Assembly (NCBI GenBank): GCA_016282215.1
Contig: JAEEKC010000298.1
Location: 1 to 13,391, forward strand
DNA length: 13,391 nucleotides
Direction of reading: 5' to 3'
Source: Lachnospiraceae bacterium
GTDB taxonomy: Bacteria > Bacillota > Clostridia > Lachnospirales > Lachnospiraceae
A model generated the notes under the pieces. The model made no database searches and was not told the origin of the DNA. It saw only the letters and a program-made list of their open reading frames with translations. Position numbers and translations under genes: made by a program. Within the stretch, counting starts at the first letter, position 1. Every line of letters starts with the position of its first letter. This document shows positions 7,375 to 13,391 of this stretch, one piece after another.

Positions 7375-7764
7375 TCACCGCAATTCTTTTTCTATTTCCG
7401 CTGCAACGATCTCATCAGCCGGCAGCCAGTCCACTTGCCATAGTTCTTCCTTCGTAAGCCATCTGGCCGCCTGCGCTTCTTTCAATACAAGTTTTCCGCT
7501 CTCTACCTTTGCCCAGAAACAATCCATGGACAGATGAAACTCCGGATAATCATATTCGATGGTCCTGATCAGATCGCCCACTTCTATGTCAGCCGTGAGT
7601 TCTTCGCGGATCTCCCGGATCAAAGCCTGCTGCGGTGTTTCGCCCACTTCAATCTTTCCACCTGGAAACTCCCACCATCCTTTATATTCACCATAGCCCC
7701 TGGCGGTAGAAAATATTCTGTCACCCTCTCGAATGACGGCTGCAACTACTCTTATCGTTTTCAT
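7375..7764 (-). CDS. Nudix hydrolase, MutT (8-oxo-dGTP diphosphatase) type
   Basis: 129 aa, the usual MutT length. The Nudix box is at 36-58: G36, E42, R50-E51, and E54-E55 for Mg2+ binding, within GGKIEVGETPQQALIREI. The box's final Gly is replaced by Thr57 (EELTADIEVGD), a common kind of variation that leaves the metal ligands intact. GYGEYKGWWEFPGGK (23-37) and the C-terminal WLTKEELWQVDWLPADE are typical of bacterial MutT proteins, which remove oxidised dGTP from the nucleotide pool. Other nucleotide substrates cannot be excluded. The start follows AAGGAAG at about 11 nt, 37 nt after the nuclease-like gene. It is probably co-transcribed with the tRNA deacylase that follows, so a quality-control pair sits together. 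Confidence 0.88.
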   Translation of the reverse strand: MKTIRVVAAVIREGDRIFSTARGYGEYKGWWEFPGGKIEVGETPQQALIREIREELTADIEVGDLIRTIEYDYPEFHLSMDCFWAKVESGKLVLKEAQAARWLTKEELWQVDWLPADEIVAAEIEKELR

Positions 7765-7801
7765 TTGATATGCAACTTCCTTTTAAACCTTTGGAAATGA
7801 T

Positions 7802-8359
7802 CTACTCTTCAAAAATGGAATAATCCCTTTCAAACAATTCTTCCAGCACAGCCTTTTTCATCGCTTCACTGCCGATGGATTCCATGATATACTTCTCTAC
7901 CTGTGCCCTGCTCTTTTTTGCGTATTTATACAGCCCGTTTTTTTCCTGTATATCCGCAAGTTCACGGCGCCACAGCAGCCGGACCTGATTTTTCAGTTTC
8001 ACCTTCGGTGACGGCTGCGGACGTCTTAACAGATAGCAGTCAAGGGCGCCGCGCTCTTCCTCAACCGTGATGATCCCCCAATGCGCCGGTATATGCTCAG
8101 CTGCATGCTGCCCGTGGGTAGAACCGCAGGCAAGAATATTACAGTCAAAGAACCGGTCATAATCCTTTACCTGTCCGGGAAGCCTTGCATAGGTATCGGC
8201 ATCGCTTTTGATCTCAACTCCGATCAGGCCTTCTTCCATTACCATCACGATATCAGCCCTGGATTTACCGATCACGAGTTCTTCAAAAAAACGCACCTTG
8301 CCATATTTCTCTTCCAAAAAAAGACATAATCCGTCCCTGATATCCAAATCCTTCAGCAT
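7802..8359 (-). CDS. sce7726/MmcB-like PD-(D/E)XK superfamily protein
   Basis: 185 aa. The likely nuclease core is at about 24-75: E27, D36 in SRADIVMV (33-40), E49-I-K51 in GLIGVEIKSDADTYARL (44-60), and Q63. This D-x12-ExK arrangement with the KSDxDTxxRLPxQ continuation matches the sce7726 family of PD-(D/E)XK proteins. The C-terminal half is basic and helical (KKSRAQVEKYIMESIG) and could bind nucleic acid. No partner methylase or helicase is near, so it is not a visible restriction system; a DNA repair or housekeeping role is as likely. A GGGAG lies 6 nt before the ATG. It is followed after 37 nt by mutT and preceded by the small gene at 8381, so all may share a transcript. Confidence 0.75.
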   Translation of the reverse strand: MLKDLDIRDGLCLFLEEKYGKVRFFEELVIGKSRADIVMVMEEGLIGVEIKSDADTYARLPGQVKDYDRFFDCNILACGSTHGQHAAEHIPAHWGIITVEEERGALDCYLLRRPQPSPKVKLKNQVRLLWRRELADIQEKNGLYKYAKKSRAQVEKYIMESIGSEAMKKAVLEELFERDYSIFEE

Positions 8360-8380
8360 ATGATGCTCCCTTAAGCCGGT

Positions 8381-8560
8381 CTACCGGATGATCTTATATT
8401 GCATCATTTCATAGACAAGCTTTGTTCCTTCTGCAATTTCTGCCGGAAGAAGTGCTCTCGCAACCAGCTTGAGCTCATCCGTTTCCTCATCCGTCCGTTT
8501 CAGGTTCGCATAGTCACCGTCTATGCTCTCCACCTGATAATACATTGTCTCAAACATCAT
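8381..8560 (-). CDS. Small protein of unknown function (about 59 aa)
   Basis: Two adjacent ATG codons (8560 and 8557) follow AAAGGTG by a few nucleotides; either is a good start. A longer reading from a TTG at 8602 lacks a binding site, runs through a terminator-like hairpin and adds a polylysine-type stretch, so I reject it. The product begins MMFETMYYQVESIDGDYANL, has an acidic centre (RTDEETDEL), then LVARALLPAEIAEGTKLVYE and ends MMQYKIIR. The alternation of beta-prone segments with Gly/Asp turns suggests a small beta-barrel. I recall similar short proteins in Clostridia but no known function. It lies 21 nt before the nuclease-like gene. Confidence 0.6.
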   Translation of the reverse strand: MMFETMYYQVESIDGDYANLKRTDEETDELKLVARALLPAEIAEGTKLVYEMMQYKIIR

Positions 8561-8583
8561 CTTCACCTTTCTTTTTCCGGATT

Positions 8584-8613
8584 GAAAAAAATCGCCGATC
8601 AATGCTGCGATCT
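8584..8613 (-). terminator. Weak intrinsic terminator after the nitrilase-family gene
   Basis: On the minus strand, ATCGC (8607-8611) pairs with GCGAT (8591-8595), extendable by a G-T and an A-T pair, with an 11-nt loop, followed by seven T residues (complement of the A-run ending at 8591). The stem overlaps the TAG of the nitrilase-family gene. The stem is short, so some read-through into the small gene at 8381 is likely. Confidence 0.4.
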
Positions 8614-9502
8614 ACCAGTGCACGAACTCTCCCCCGATCACATCCCGTACCTGAGGGTCTGACAGGATACCGTATTTTTCGGGATGTCTGTATTTATCTC
8701 CCATAATATCCTCACTTCTGTGCTTTCTAAGCAAATCCAGATCAAGTTCCGCTATATAAACGCCAGGTGCTCCCGGCGCTTCAAACACGCACATATCCCG
8801 AGAGCCGGCATCCCGCTGCCACGGAACTCCGTCAAAAAGCGTCGAACGGCCGTTGCAATCCGGCTGCCCTTCCGGATAGTTGCAGGTCGCTACTGCGACC
8901 ATATTCTCATAAGCCCTCGTTCTGAGCGCCGATAATCTGTTGATCTCCATCGGACAGGCATTGGGCGCCAGGATCAGTTCAGCGCCTTTGAGCATCAGGA
9001 TCCTTGCACTCTCCGGAAACTCCCTGTCAAAACAGATCATGGAGCCGATCTTCACCGTTCCTTCTCCGAAATCCAGATCAGCTACATAAAAATCATTGCC
9101 CTCCGATAATACTTTCTCATCATCAAATGCACAGGTATGAAGCTTTGAATAATGCAGGATTTCTTTGCCTTGTCTATCGAAGAAAACCACAGAATTCAGC
9201 GGGCGCGGATCATTTGTTTCCAAAAATGTGATACCGATCGCCATCTGTAATTCCTGTGCAAGTTCCCGAAACGCATTTACAAAATCACTGTCCTTACTGA
9301 TCGCCAGGCGGCTCAGCTGCTTCTCATCCTGCGGCAGATCATATCCATCGCTCCACATCTCCGGGAACAAAACAATATCTGCACCTTTTTCTTTTGCTTC
9401 GATGCATGCTTTTTTTCCGATATCAAGGTTCTCGCTGAGCTCCTTTCCCGGAAGAAGCTGTGCAAAAGCGATCTTTATCTTCAATTTCTTTTCCCCCGAC
9501 AT
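8612..9502 (-). CDS. Carbon-nitrogen hydrolase (nitrilase superfamily)
   Basis: 296-aa cytoplasmic amidohydrolase. The Glu-Lys-Cys catalytic triad is E48 (VLFPEMW), K120 (HYSKLHTC) and C157 (GSMICFDREFPESAR), in a full-length alpha-beta-beta-alpha domain. The NACPMEINRLSALRTRAYEN region (185-204) is standard for the superfamily, which hydrolyses C-N bonds of amides such as N-carbamoyl compounds, omega-amides or beta-ureidopropionate. The substrate cannot be read from this sequence. The start at 9502 has only a weak purine-rich site (GGAAAAAAGAG). An internal TTG six codons later has a GGGGGAAAAG run ahead of it, so the N-terminus could be shorter. It lies 24 nt after the LURP-one-like gene. 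Confidence 0.9.
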   Translation of the reverse strand: MSGEKKLKIKIAFAQLLPGKELSENLDIGKKACIEAKEKGADIVLFPEMWSDGYDLPQDEKQLSRLAISKDSDFVNAFRELAQELQMAIGITFLETNDPRPLNSVVFFDRQGKEILHYSKLHTCAFDDEKVLSEGNDFYVADLDFGEGTVKIGSMICFDREFPESARILMLKGAELILAPNACPMEINRLSALRTRAYENMVAVATCNYPEGQPDCNGRSTLFDGVPWQRDAGSRDMCVFEAPGAPGVYIAELDLDLLRKHRSEDIMGDKYRHPEKYGILSDPQVRDVIGGEFVHW

Positions 9503-9526
9503 TTCACTCTTTTTTCCATAACCATC

Positions 9527-10000
9527 TTATTCATCATACAGCACCGCATCAATCGCCAGCACAAGAGCGATCACAGCAATGTCGTTATCCTCCTTAGAAA
9601 CCTTAACCTTGTAGCTGTCACCCAGGGTAAGCTTTTCCTTATGGACGGTCGCTATTGTCTCCAGCATCTTTGTGATCTTGAAATCGTCATCAAAAAGTGT
9701 TCCCTTGATCTCCCAGTGAAGACCGGTCACTTTGAATTCGGGTTTGGCCTTTGACTTTTTCGCCTTCATGGTTGCTACTTTTTTGTTATGGATACGGATA
9801 TCATAGACCGTTTCGCCGAAAGAATGCTGCTCTTTGATCTCGGCAACCTCTTCCTTTCTTTTCTCGTCTGAAAAGATGCTGAGCTTTTTCTTTCCCACAA
9901 GATTCCCCTTTACAAAATATTTCGCATTCTTCTTTTCATCGAGCACGGTAAACTCATCCGTCACTGTCATCACCTTTTGCTTGATATAGAATACTGCCAT
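9527..10000 (-). CDS. LURP-one-related protein (DUF567/YxjI-like)
   Basis: 157 aa from an ATG at 10000 placed 7 nt after AAGGAGG. An upstream extension to the next gene's stop would add 26 residues without its own binding site. The protein is a run of short beta strands with Gly/Asn turns: FYIKQKVMTVTDEFTVLDEK (4-23), YFVKGNLVGKKKLSIFSDE (28-46), VYDIRIHNKKVATMKAK (about 65-81), FKVTGLHWEIKGTLFDDDF, ending with a hydrophobic helix IAVIALVLAIDAVLY (141-155). This matches LURP-one-like 12-stranded barrel proteins with a central hydrophobic helix. In bacteria the function is largely unknown (the fold resembles Tubby-type phospholipid scramblases). The protein is basic. It probably has its own weak promoter or follows the aminopeptidase. 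Confidence 0.85.
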   Translation of the reverse strand: MAVFYIKQKVMTVTDEFTVLDEKKNAKYFVKGNLVGKKKLSIFSDEKRKEEVAEIKEQHSFGETVYDIRIHNKKVATMKAKKSKAKPEFKVTGLHWEIKGTLFDDDFKITKMLETIATVHKEKLTLGDSYKVKVSKEDNDIAVIALVLAIDAVLYDE

Positions 10001-10050
10001 AATCTTCCTCCTTGTTATAACCAAACTCTTTTGCGTGTCGATCGCAAACC

Positions 10051-10078
10051 TATATACAATTCTCTTTATCTGTGTCAC
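10051..10078 (-). promoter_or_regulatory. Possible promoter for the LURP-one-like gene
   Basis: On the minus strand GTGACA (10073-10078) lies 16 nt from TATATA (10051-10056), and transcription would begin near 10044, leaving about a 43-nt leader. Neither box is perfect, so this is suggestive only; the gene could be transcribed from the aminopeptidase promoter. Confidence 0.3.
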
Positions 10079-11386
10079 CTATTGATAAAACTGCTGCATC
10101 AACCTGATCAGTTCATCCTCATCTGACATCTGCATAAGCTCACATGCGGAATGCATCGCAAGAATCGGGACACCGATGTCTACGGCATGCATGGGCAAAA
10201 GTGCCGAAAGCATCGGCCCAATGGTCGATCCCCCGGATATGTCTGCACGGATCATGAACTTTTTGTATTTCACGTCTGCTTTTTCACAAAGCATCTCGCA
10301 TGTCGCAATGGCAGAAGGATCCAGTGTATAGCGCTGAATTGAACTGACCTTGATCGTTATGCCATCCCCGAATACGGTTTGAGACAGCGCGTCATACTTT
10401 TCCGGATGATTCGGATGCGTTGCATGTGCCACATCAACGGAAAACAGGAAACTTGAAAGAACGGCATCGTTCATATATGTGCTGTCAAATCCAAGCCCTG
10501 ACCAAATCTTTTCCAGAATAGTCTTAAATACCGCAGAGTCCGCACCGGTCTTTGTCCTGCTTCCAATCTCCTCATGATCAAAAAGCAGCGCTACATTGAT
10601 CTTGTCTGATGGTTTCGAATCCGAGACTGCTTTTGTCAGTGCATAGCAGCTTGTCAGATTATCAAGGGCAGGGGCAGATAACATATCGTTGTTGATCCCT
10701 ACAGCTTTCGGCTTATCACAGCAATAGACGTAAAGGTCACAGTCAAGGATATCCTCCTCTTTCACCTTCAGTTCATCCGCAATCGCAGATAACAGAAAAT
10801 GTTCCCTGTTTATGCTTTCCTGAAACATACCGAGAACCGGAACCATATCCGTCTGCTGGTTCAGCGCAATCCCCTTGTTAACGTCACGGTTAAAATGAAT
10901 TGCCAGATTCGGAATGACCGCTATGGGACGGCCAAAATCAAACAGTTTCATTTTCGGTTTATACGGATCTTTGCTCTTCAGGGCAACCATCCCTGCCACC
11001 GACAGCGGTCTGTCCAGCCATGTGCTGTAAATAGGGCCGCCATACACCTCACAATTCAGCTTCATATATCCGCCGCACTTAGCCGGTTCAATTTCAGATA
11101 CCGGTTTGATGTGCAGACATGGATGATCCGTGTGGGCTGCCGCAACATGGAAACAGCTTTTCTCATTCACTTTTTTTCCAATGGTAAAAGTGGCTAGCGC
11201 CGTTGAAAAGATCCTGACAAAATACCTGCCTCCCTTTTTGATGTCAAAAGGCCGGTTCAGCGTCAGCTCCGTAAAACCCGCATTTCGTAACATGTCTGCC
11301 GATTCTTCTACTGCATGATATGGCGTTATGCCATGTTCCAGATACTCAAGAAATTCCATCACTGCCTCCGGTTTCATTATTTCCAT
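10079..11386 (-). CDS. M18 family metalloaminopeptidase (aspartyl aminopeptidase-like)
   Basis: 435-aa cytoplasmic zinc aminopeptidase that removes N-terminal residues, classically acidic ones. Metal and catalytic residues of the M18/MH clan are visible: H85 (AAHTDHPCLHIKP), D242 (APALDNLTSC), E272-E273 (LLFDHEEIGSR), D318 (FSVDVAHATHPNHP) and H412 (AMHSACELM). ISGGSTIGPMLS (383-394) is also family-typical, and length is normal (about 430). M18 enzymes form tetrahedral dodecamers. The ATG at 11386 has no good binding site; the ATG three codons later (11377) follows GGATGG by 5 nt and may be the true start. It has its own promoter, and the downstream LURP-one-like gene follows after 78 nt. Confidence 0.93.
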   Translation of the reverse strand: MEIMKPEAVMEFLEYLEHGITPYHAVEESADMLRNAGFTELTLNRPFDIKKGGRYFVRIFSTALATFTIGKKVNEKSCFHVAAAHTDHPCLHIKPVSEIEPAKCGGYMKLNCEVYGGPIYSTWLDRPLSVAGMVALKSKDPYKPKMKLFDFGRPIAVIPNLAIHFNRDVNKGIALNQQTDMVPVLGMFQESINREHFLLSAIADELKVKEEDILDCDLYVYCCDKPKAVGINNDMLSAPALDNLTSCYALTKAVSDSKPSDKINVALLFDHEEIGSRTKTGADSAVFKTILEKIWSGLGFDSTYMNDAVLSSFLFSVDVAHATHPNHPEKYDALSQTVFGDGITIKVSSIQRYTLDPSAIATCEMLCEKADVKYKKFMIRADISGGSTIGPMLSALLPMHAVDIGVPILAMHSACELMQMSDEDELIRLMQQFYQ

Positions 11387-11424
11387 CCGGTACTGTGTGC
11401 CTATAACTTCACAGCCGATGGTTT

Positions 11425-11433
11425 ATTATACCA
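11425..11433 (-). promoter_or_regulatory. Extended -10 promoter of the aminopeptidase gene
   Basis: On the minus strand TGG followed by a perfect TATAAT (11425-11430) makes an extended -10 element. No good -35 is present at 16-18 nt (best is TCGTGA at 11447-11452), which an extended -10 can tolerate. Transcription would start near 11418, about 32 nt before the 11386 start. It lies downstream of the terminator at 11506-11541, so the gene is transcribed separately from the small ORF. Confidence 0.6.
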
Positions 11434-11505
11434 CAATTCCGTATTCTCACGATACTTTTTTATCCGCTCACAACCTATATAAAAAATCCCGTTTTGGGGC
11501 CATTA

Positions 11506-11541
11506 CAAAAAGCCCGCCGGCTGACTGCGACCGGCGGGCTT
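11506..11541 (-). terminator. Strong intrinsic terminator of the divergent small transcript
   Basis: Very GC-rich stem with 11-bp perfect arms (11510-11520 and 11531-11541, AAGCCCGCCGG and its complement) and a 10-nt loop. Read on the minus strand it is followed by five T residues (GGGCTTTTTG). On the plus strand it is followed by TTAAAAAAGG, which is not a T-run. It therefore stops minus-strand transcription coming from 11563-11750. The only minus-strand coding candidate upstream of it is the 20-codon ORF at 11563-11625. Confidence 0.85.
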
Positions 11542-11562
11542 AAAAAAGGAGTTACACTGATC

Positions 11563-11625
11563 TTATGCGAATGTTTTATAATATGCTTCCAGCAGTTCCT
11601 CGATCTCTTCCAGTATTTTCTTCAT
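11563..11625 (-). CDS. 20-aa small ORF with a strong ribosome binding site
   Basis: An ATG at 11625 follows AAAGGAGG (11635-11642) by 9 nt, as good a site as any in the window. Twenty codons read MKKILEEIEE then LLEAYYKTFA, then TAA. The peptide is a perfect amphipathic, acidic helix (I4, I8, L11/L12 and Y15 on one face, six Glu) with no Cys, signal sequence or run of a single amino acid, so it does not look like an attenuator leader peptide. A terminator follows 21 nt after the stop. It sits in a short transcript that could start near 11749, divergent from the LysR gene. A small hairpin (CCGGT-7 nt-ACCGG, 11660-11676) lies in its leader, just before a second GGAGG. I do not recognise the peptide. 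Confidence 0.55.
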   Translation of the reverse strand: MKKILEEIEELLEAYYKTFA

Positions 11626-11755
11626 ATTTATCCGCCTCCTTTATCAGTAGTTAGTTCCTCCGGTTTTGCATACCGGGCTTTACAATACCTGTCCTTTCGA
11701 CTGTTTTCTTACTATTTCGTTTACTGCTCTGTCTTCTGTTCCCTTCTGTGATCTT

Positions 11756-11784
11756 AAAATACCATATGGACAAAGATATGTCTA
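11756..11784 (-). promoter_or_regulatory. Divergent promoter for the small transcript
   Basis: On the minus strand TAGACA (11779-11784) lies 17 nt from TATTTT (11756-11761), which is preceded by TGG (an extended -10). The -35 matches consensus at 5 of 6 bases and the -10 at 4 of 6. Transcription would start near 11749 and run about 240 nt to the terminator. It overlaps the opposed LysR promoter almost completely, so the two should compete for polymerase. Confidence 0.5.
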
Positions 11785-11795
11785 ATACATATAAT
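11767..11795 (+). promoter_or_regulatory. Promoter of the LysR gene
   Basis: TGGACA (11767-11772) lies 17 nt from a perfect TATAAT (11790-11795), giving a start near 11802 and about a 57-nt leader to the ATG at 11859. This is a strong near-consensus promoter. The palindrome CCATATGG (11762-11769) overlaps its -35. Confidence 0.8.
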
Positions 11796-11807
11796 GATGT
11801 ATATGTC
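11776..11807. promoter_or_regulatory. Candidate LysR operator region
   Basis: A perfect 7-bp inverted repeat, ACATATA-6 nt-TATATGT (11787-11806), covers the LysR -10 box. The word ATATGTC occurs at 11776-11782 and again at 11801-11807, 25 nt apart. LysR regulators usually bind AT-rich dyads near their own divergent promoter and autoregulate, so this is a sensible place for the site. AT-rich DNA yields such repeats by chance, hence moderate confidence. Confidence 0.4.
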
Positions 11808-11858
11808 ATACCTTTTGAGTATAGGTATATGTTTAAAACTCAGATTGGAGGAATACAC

Positions 11859-12734
11859 ATGGAACTCAGGCACATACGCTATTTTCTAACTGTTGCAGAA
11901 GAAGGCAGCTTTACAAAAGCGGCGGAAAGGTTAAGCATTGCCCAGCCCCCGCTCAGCAGGCAGATAAAAGATCTGGAAGACGAACTCGGAACGCAGCTCT
12001 TTTTCCGGAAAGCAAGAGGTCTTGAACTGACCAAAGAAGGCGAACACTTTCTCCAATATGCCACGAGGATCCGGCAGCTTGCAGACCAGTCCGTGGAAGA
12101 TATCGCAAAAATGAATGAAGGGCTGTCCGGAAAGCTGTATCTAGCCACGGTCGAAGGCTATGCGCCCGCCCTGATCGCCAAATGGATCGCCGCATTTAAG
12201 AAGAAATATCCTTTAGTTGAATATGAACTTTGGAACGGAAATTCCGATGATGTAATGAAGCGGGTTGCTTCCGGACTTTGCGACGTAGCCGTCATAACTG
12301 CCCCCTACGATGAAGAAGAGCTTACAGGGCGCATCGTTTATGAAGAACCCTGGGTGGCCATCATCCCCGCAAAGCATCCTTTGGCAAAAGGAAAAAGCAC
12401 GTCTGTTGACCTGAAAAAACTGGCCCCCTATTCTCTCATCATTCCCTCAAGGCAGTCTCGGAAACAGGAGATCGAGAACTGGTTTGCGCCGCTTGGACTT
12501 GAGCCCAAGATCTTCTGCCGTATCGCACATATGCTGAACGCTTATGAGCTTACTGCAAACGGTGTTGGAATCGCCATATATCCGGCCTCAGCAGCCAGAT
12601 ATGTTTCCGATGGGGTTGTGATCAAAAAGATCGTACATCCGGATGTTACTGCAAGATATGTGATGGTAAGAAGCTCGAATAAACAGCCCTCATTGGTTGC
12701 CGGAGAATTCTGGGATTATGTAATAGATCATTAG
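11859..12734 (+). CDS. LysR family transcriptional regulator
   Basis: 291 aa. The ATG at 11859 follows GGAGG by 7 nt and begins MELRHIRYFLTVAEEGSFTK, the standard LysR start; an upstream GTG reading at 11748 would run back through the promoter. The winged helix-turn-helix is at about 2-60 (AAERLSIAQPPLSRQIKDLE, then LFFRKARGLELTKEG). A linker helix (about 62-85) leads to the periplasmic-binding-protein-like effector domain (about 90-288), with LYLATVEGYAPALIAKWIAAF, DVAVITAPYDEEEL and HPLAKGKS as recognisable blocks. It binds DNA as a dimer or tetramer and responds to a small ligand that cannot be read from sequence. It is the only plus-strand gene. Its divergent partner is the small transcript at 11506-11749. 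The TAG overlaps the transporter stop, so the transporter is another possible target. Confidence 0.95.
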   Translation: MELRHIRYFLTVAEEGSFTKAAERLSIAQPPLSRQIKDLEDELGTQLFFRKARGLELTKEGEHFLQYATRIRQLADQSVEDIAKMNEGLSGKLYLATVEGYAPALIAKWIAAFKKKYPLVEYELWNGNSDDVMKRVASGLCDVAVITAPYDEEELTGRIVYEEPWVAIIPAKHPLAKGKSTSVDLKKLAPYSLIIPSRQSRKQEIENWFAPLGLEPKIFCRIAHMLNAYELTANGVGIAIYPASAARYVSDGVVIKKIVHPDVTARYVMVRSSNKQPSLVAGEFWDYVIDH

Positions 12735-13391
12735 TTAATGCCCCGGCTCCCGGAGACTTGTCTGTAGATTCCGGCAAGTACAGCACCGGAAATGTTATGC
12801 CATACCGAAAAGATCGCCCCCGGAACCGTTGCCATGGCCATATCCGGGAAAGCACTGGATGCCAATGATGTGGCGAGTCCGGAATTCTGCATTCCTATCT
12901 CTATCGAAACAGCTTTCTTTCTGGATATATCCATCTTAAACAGGATTCCGATCAGATATCCGCATACATACCCTAACAGGTTGTGCATGATCACGATGAT
13001 CAGGATCACAAATCCGGCTGACATGATCTTTTCGCTGTTATGTGATACGACTGCCGCAACGATAAGACAAATAGCGGCCACCGATACTGTAGGCATGGCA
13101 TACATGATTTTCTGTGTATATTTTCCAAAGAGTTTATTGATCAGCAATCCCATCCCGATCGGTACAATTATGACCTGAATGATTGACAGGAACATCGACT
13201 TCATGTCTACGCTGACCGTGGTTCTCAGATACAGATATGTGAGAGCGGGTGTTAAAAAAGGCGCAAGCAGTGTATTGATGCTTGTCATTCCTACGGAAAG
13301 AGCGGTATCACCTTTTGACAGATATGTAATGACATTGCTTGATGTTCCTCCGGGGCACGTACCTACAAGAACCACTCCCACCAGAAGCTCA
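12731..13391 (-). CDS. BASS-family transporter (bile acid:sodium symporter-like), partial
   Basis: Membrane transporter of the bile acid:Na+ symporter (BASS/SBF) family; its N-terminal part lies beyond the right edge, where the frame stays open (reading in through ELLVGVV). Visible signatures are VGTCPGGTSSNVITYLSKGD, the classic BASS Na+-site loop, and SIEIGMQNSGLATSLAS, carrying the conserved Glu and Gln of the second sodium site. At least six hydrophobic segments follow the first loop. Members carry bile acids, pantoate, keto acids or other organic anions, and substrate cannot be decided here. The C-terminus ends RGIN, with TAA at 12731-12733, convergent with LysR and overlapping it by 4 bp. 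A GTG at 13381 is not its start, since the family has more sequence upstream. Confidence 0.9.
   Translation of the reverse strand, partial: ELLVGVVLVGTCPGGTSSNVITYLSKGDTALSVGMTSINTLLAPFLTPALTYLYLRTTVSVDMKSMFLSIIQVIIVPIGMGLLINKLFGKYTQKIMYAMPTVSVAAICLIVAAVVSHNSEKIMSAGFVILIIVIMHNLLGYVCGYLIGILFKMDISRKKAVSIEIGMQNSGLATSLASSAFPDMAMATVPGAIFSVWHNISGAVLAGIYRQVSGSRGIN

Noticed and set aside
7375..7764. Nudix box damaged by loss of the last Gly (Thr57)
   Set aside because: All metal-binding Glu residues are present and the last Gly varies in active members, so the gene is treated as intact.
11563..11625. 20-aa ORF as an amino-acid attenuation leader of the aminopeptidase
   Set aside because: It has no run of one amino acid, no alternative antiterminator pairing was found, and the aminopeptidase has its own promoter beyond the terminator.
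11748..11858. 37-residue N-terminal extension of the LysR protein
   Set aside because: It begins at GTG before the promoter boxes; the ATG at 11859 has GGAGG and gives the standard LysR N-terminus.
1..13391. CRISPR array, tRNA, rRNA, riboswitch or intact transposase
   Set aside because: No regularly spaced repeats, no tRNA-like cloverleaf, no recognisable riboswitch leader and no transposase motif were seen on either strand when reading by eye.

Overview
The window reads as an ordinary chromosomal stretch of a low-to-mid GC Firmicute, most likely a Lachnospiraceae-type Clostridium. This is inferred from gene content and style: strong AGGAGG-type ribosome binding sites, two lipoprotein MacA/HlyD-like adaptors, a ProX-type tRNA deacylase, an M18 aminopeptidase, LURP-one-like and BASS proteins, and many short minus-strand operons. 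No rRNA, tRNA, CRISPR array, intact insertion sequence or phage gene was seen. Almost everything is on the minus strand; the only plus-strand gene is a LysR regulator near the right end.

Layout, given in plus coordinates but transcribed right to left. (1) 1-3722 is an export operon. An extended -10 promoter (3694-3722) drives a 413-aa lipoprotein adaptor, then a 765-aa double-length lipoprotein adaptor, then an ATGA-coupled membrane protein cut by the window edge, probably an ABC permease. (2) 3766-4914 holds a beta-lactamase-fold serine hydrolase behind a 101-aa helical protein of unknown function. (3) 4934-5037 is a nested palindromic repeat with perfect 23-bp arms and GGGGACGG outer ends. 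(4) 5059-6752 holds a 72-aa Nif11/leader-like small protein behind a 482-aa unknown protein with a long coiled coil and a HicA-like C-terminal end. (5) 6820-8359 holds a prolyl-tRNA editing deacylase, a MutT-type Nudix hydrolase and an sce7726-like PD-(D/E)XK protein. (6) 8381-9502 holds a small unknown protein and a nitrilase-superfamily amidohydrolase. (7) 9527-11433 holds a LURP-one-related protein and an M18 aminopeptidase with its own promoter.

(8) 11387-11858 has no long gene but is dense. It holds an intrinsic terminator, a 20-codon small ORF with an excellent ribosome binding site, and two overlapping, opposed promoters at 11756-11795, one of which serves the LysR gene (11859-12734). 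The other would make a transcript of about 240 nt carrying the 20-aa ORF and ending at the terminator. This is the classic LysR-divergent layout, with a tiny transcript in place of an enzyme operon, and it is the best candidate here for something undescribed. (9) The LysR gene converges on, and overlaps by 4 bp, a BASS-family (bile acid:sodium symporter-like) transporter that runs off the right end.

The other notable items are the tandem adaptor architecture of the 765-aa protein, the coiled-coil/HicA-like protein with its small downstream neighbour, and the GGGGACGG palindrome. All family assignments come from reading motifs by eye; no database search was possible.
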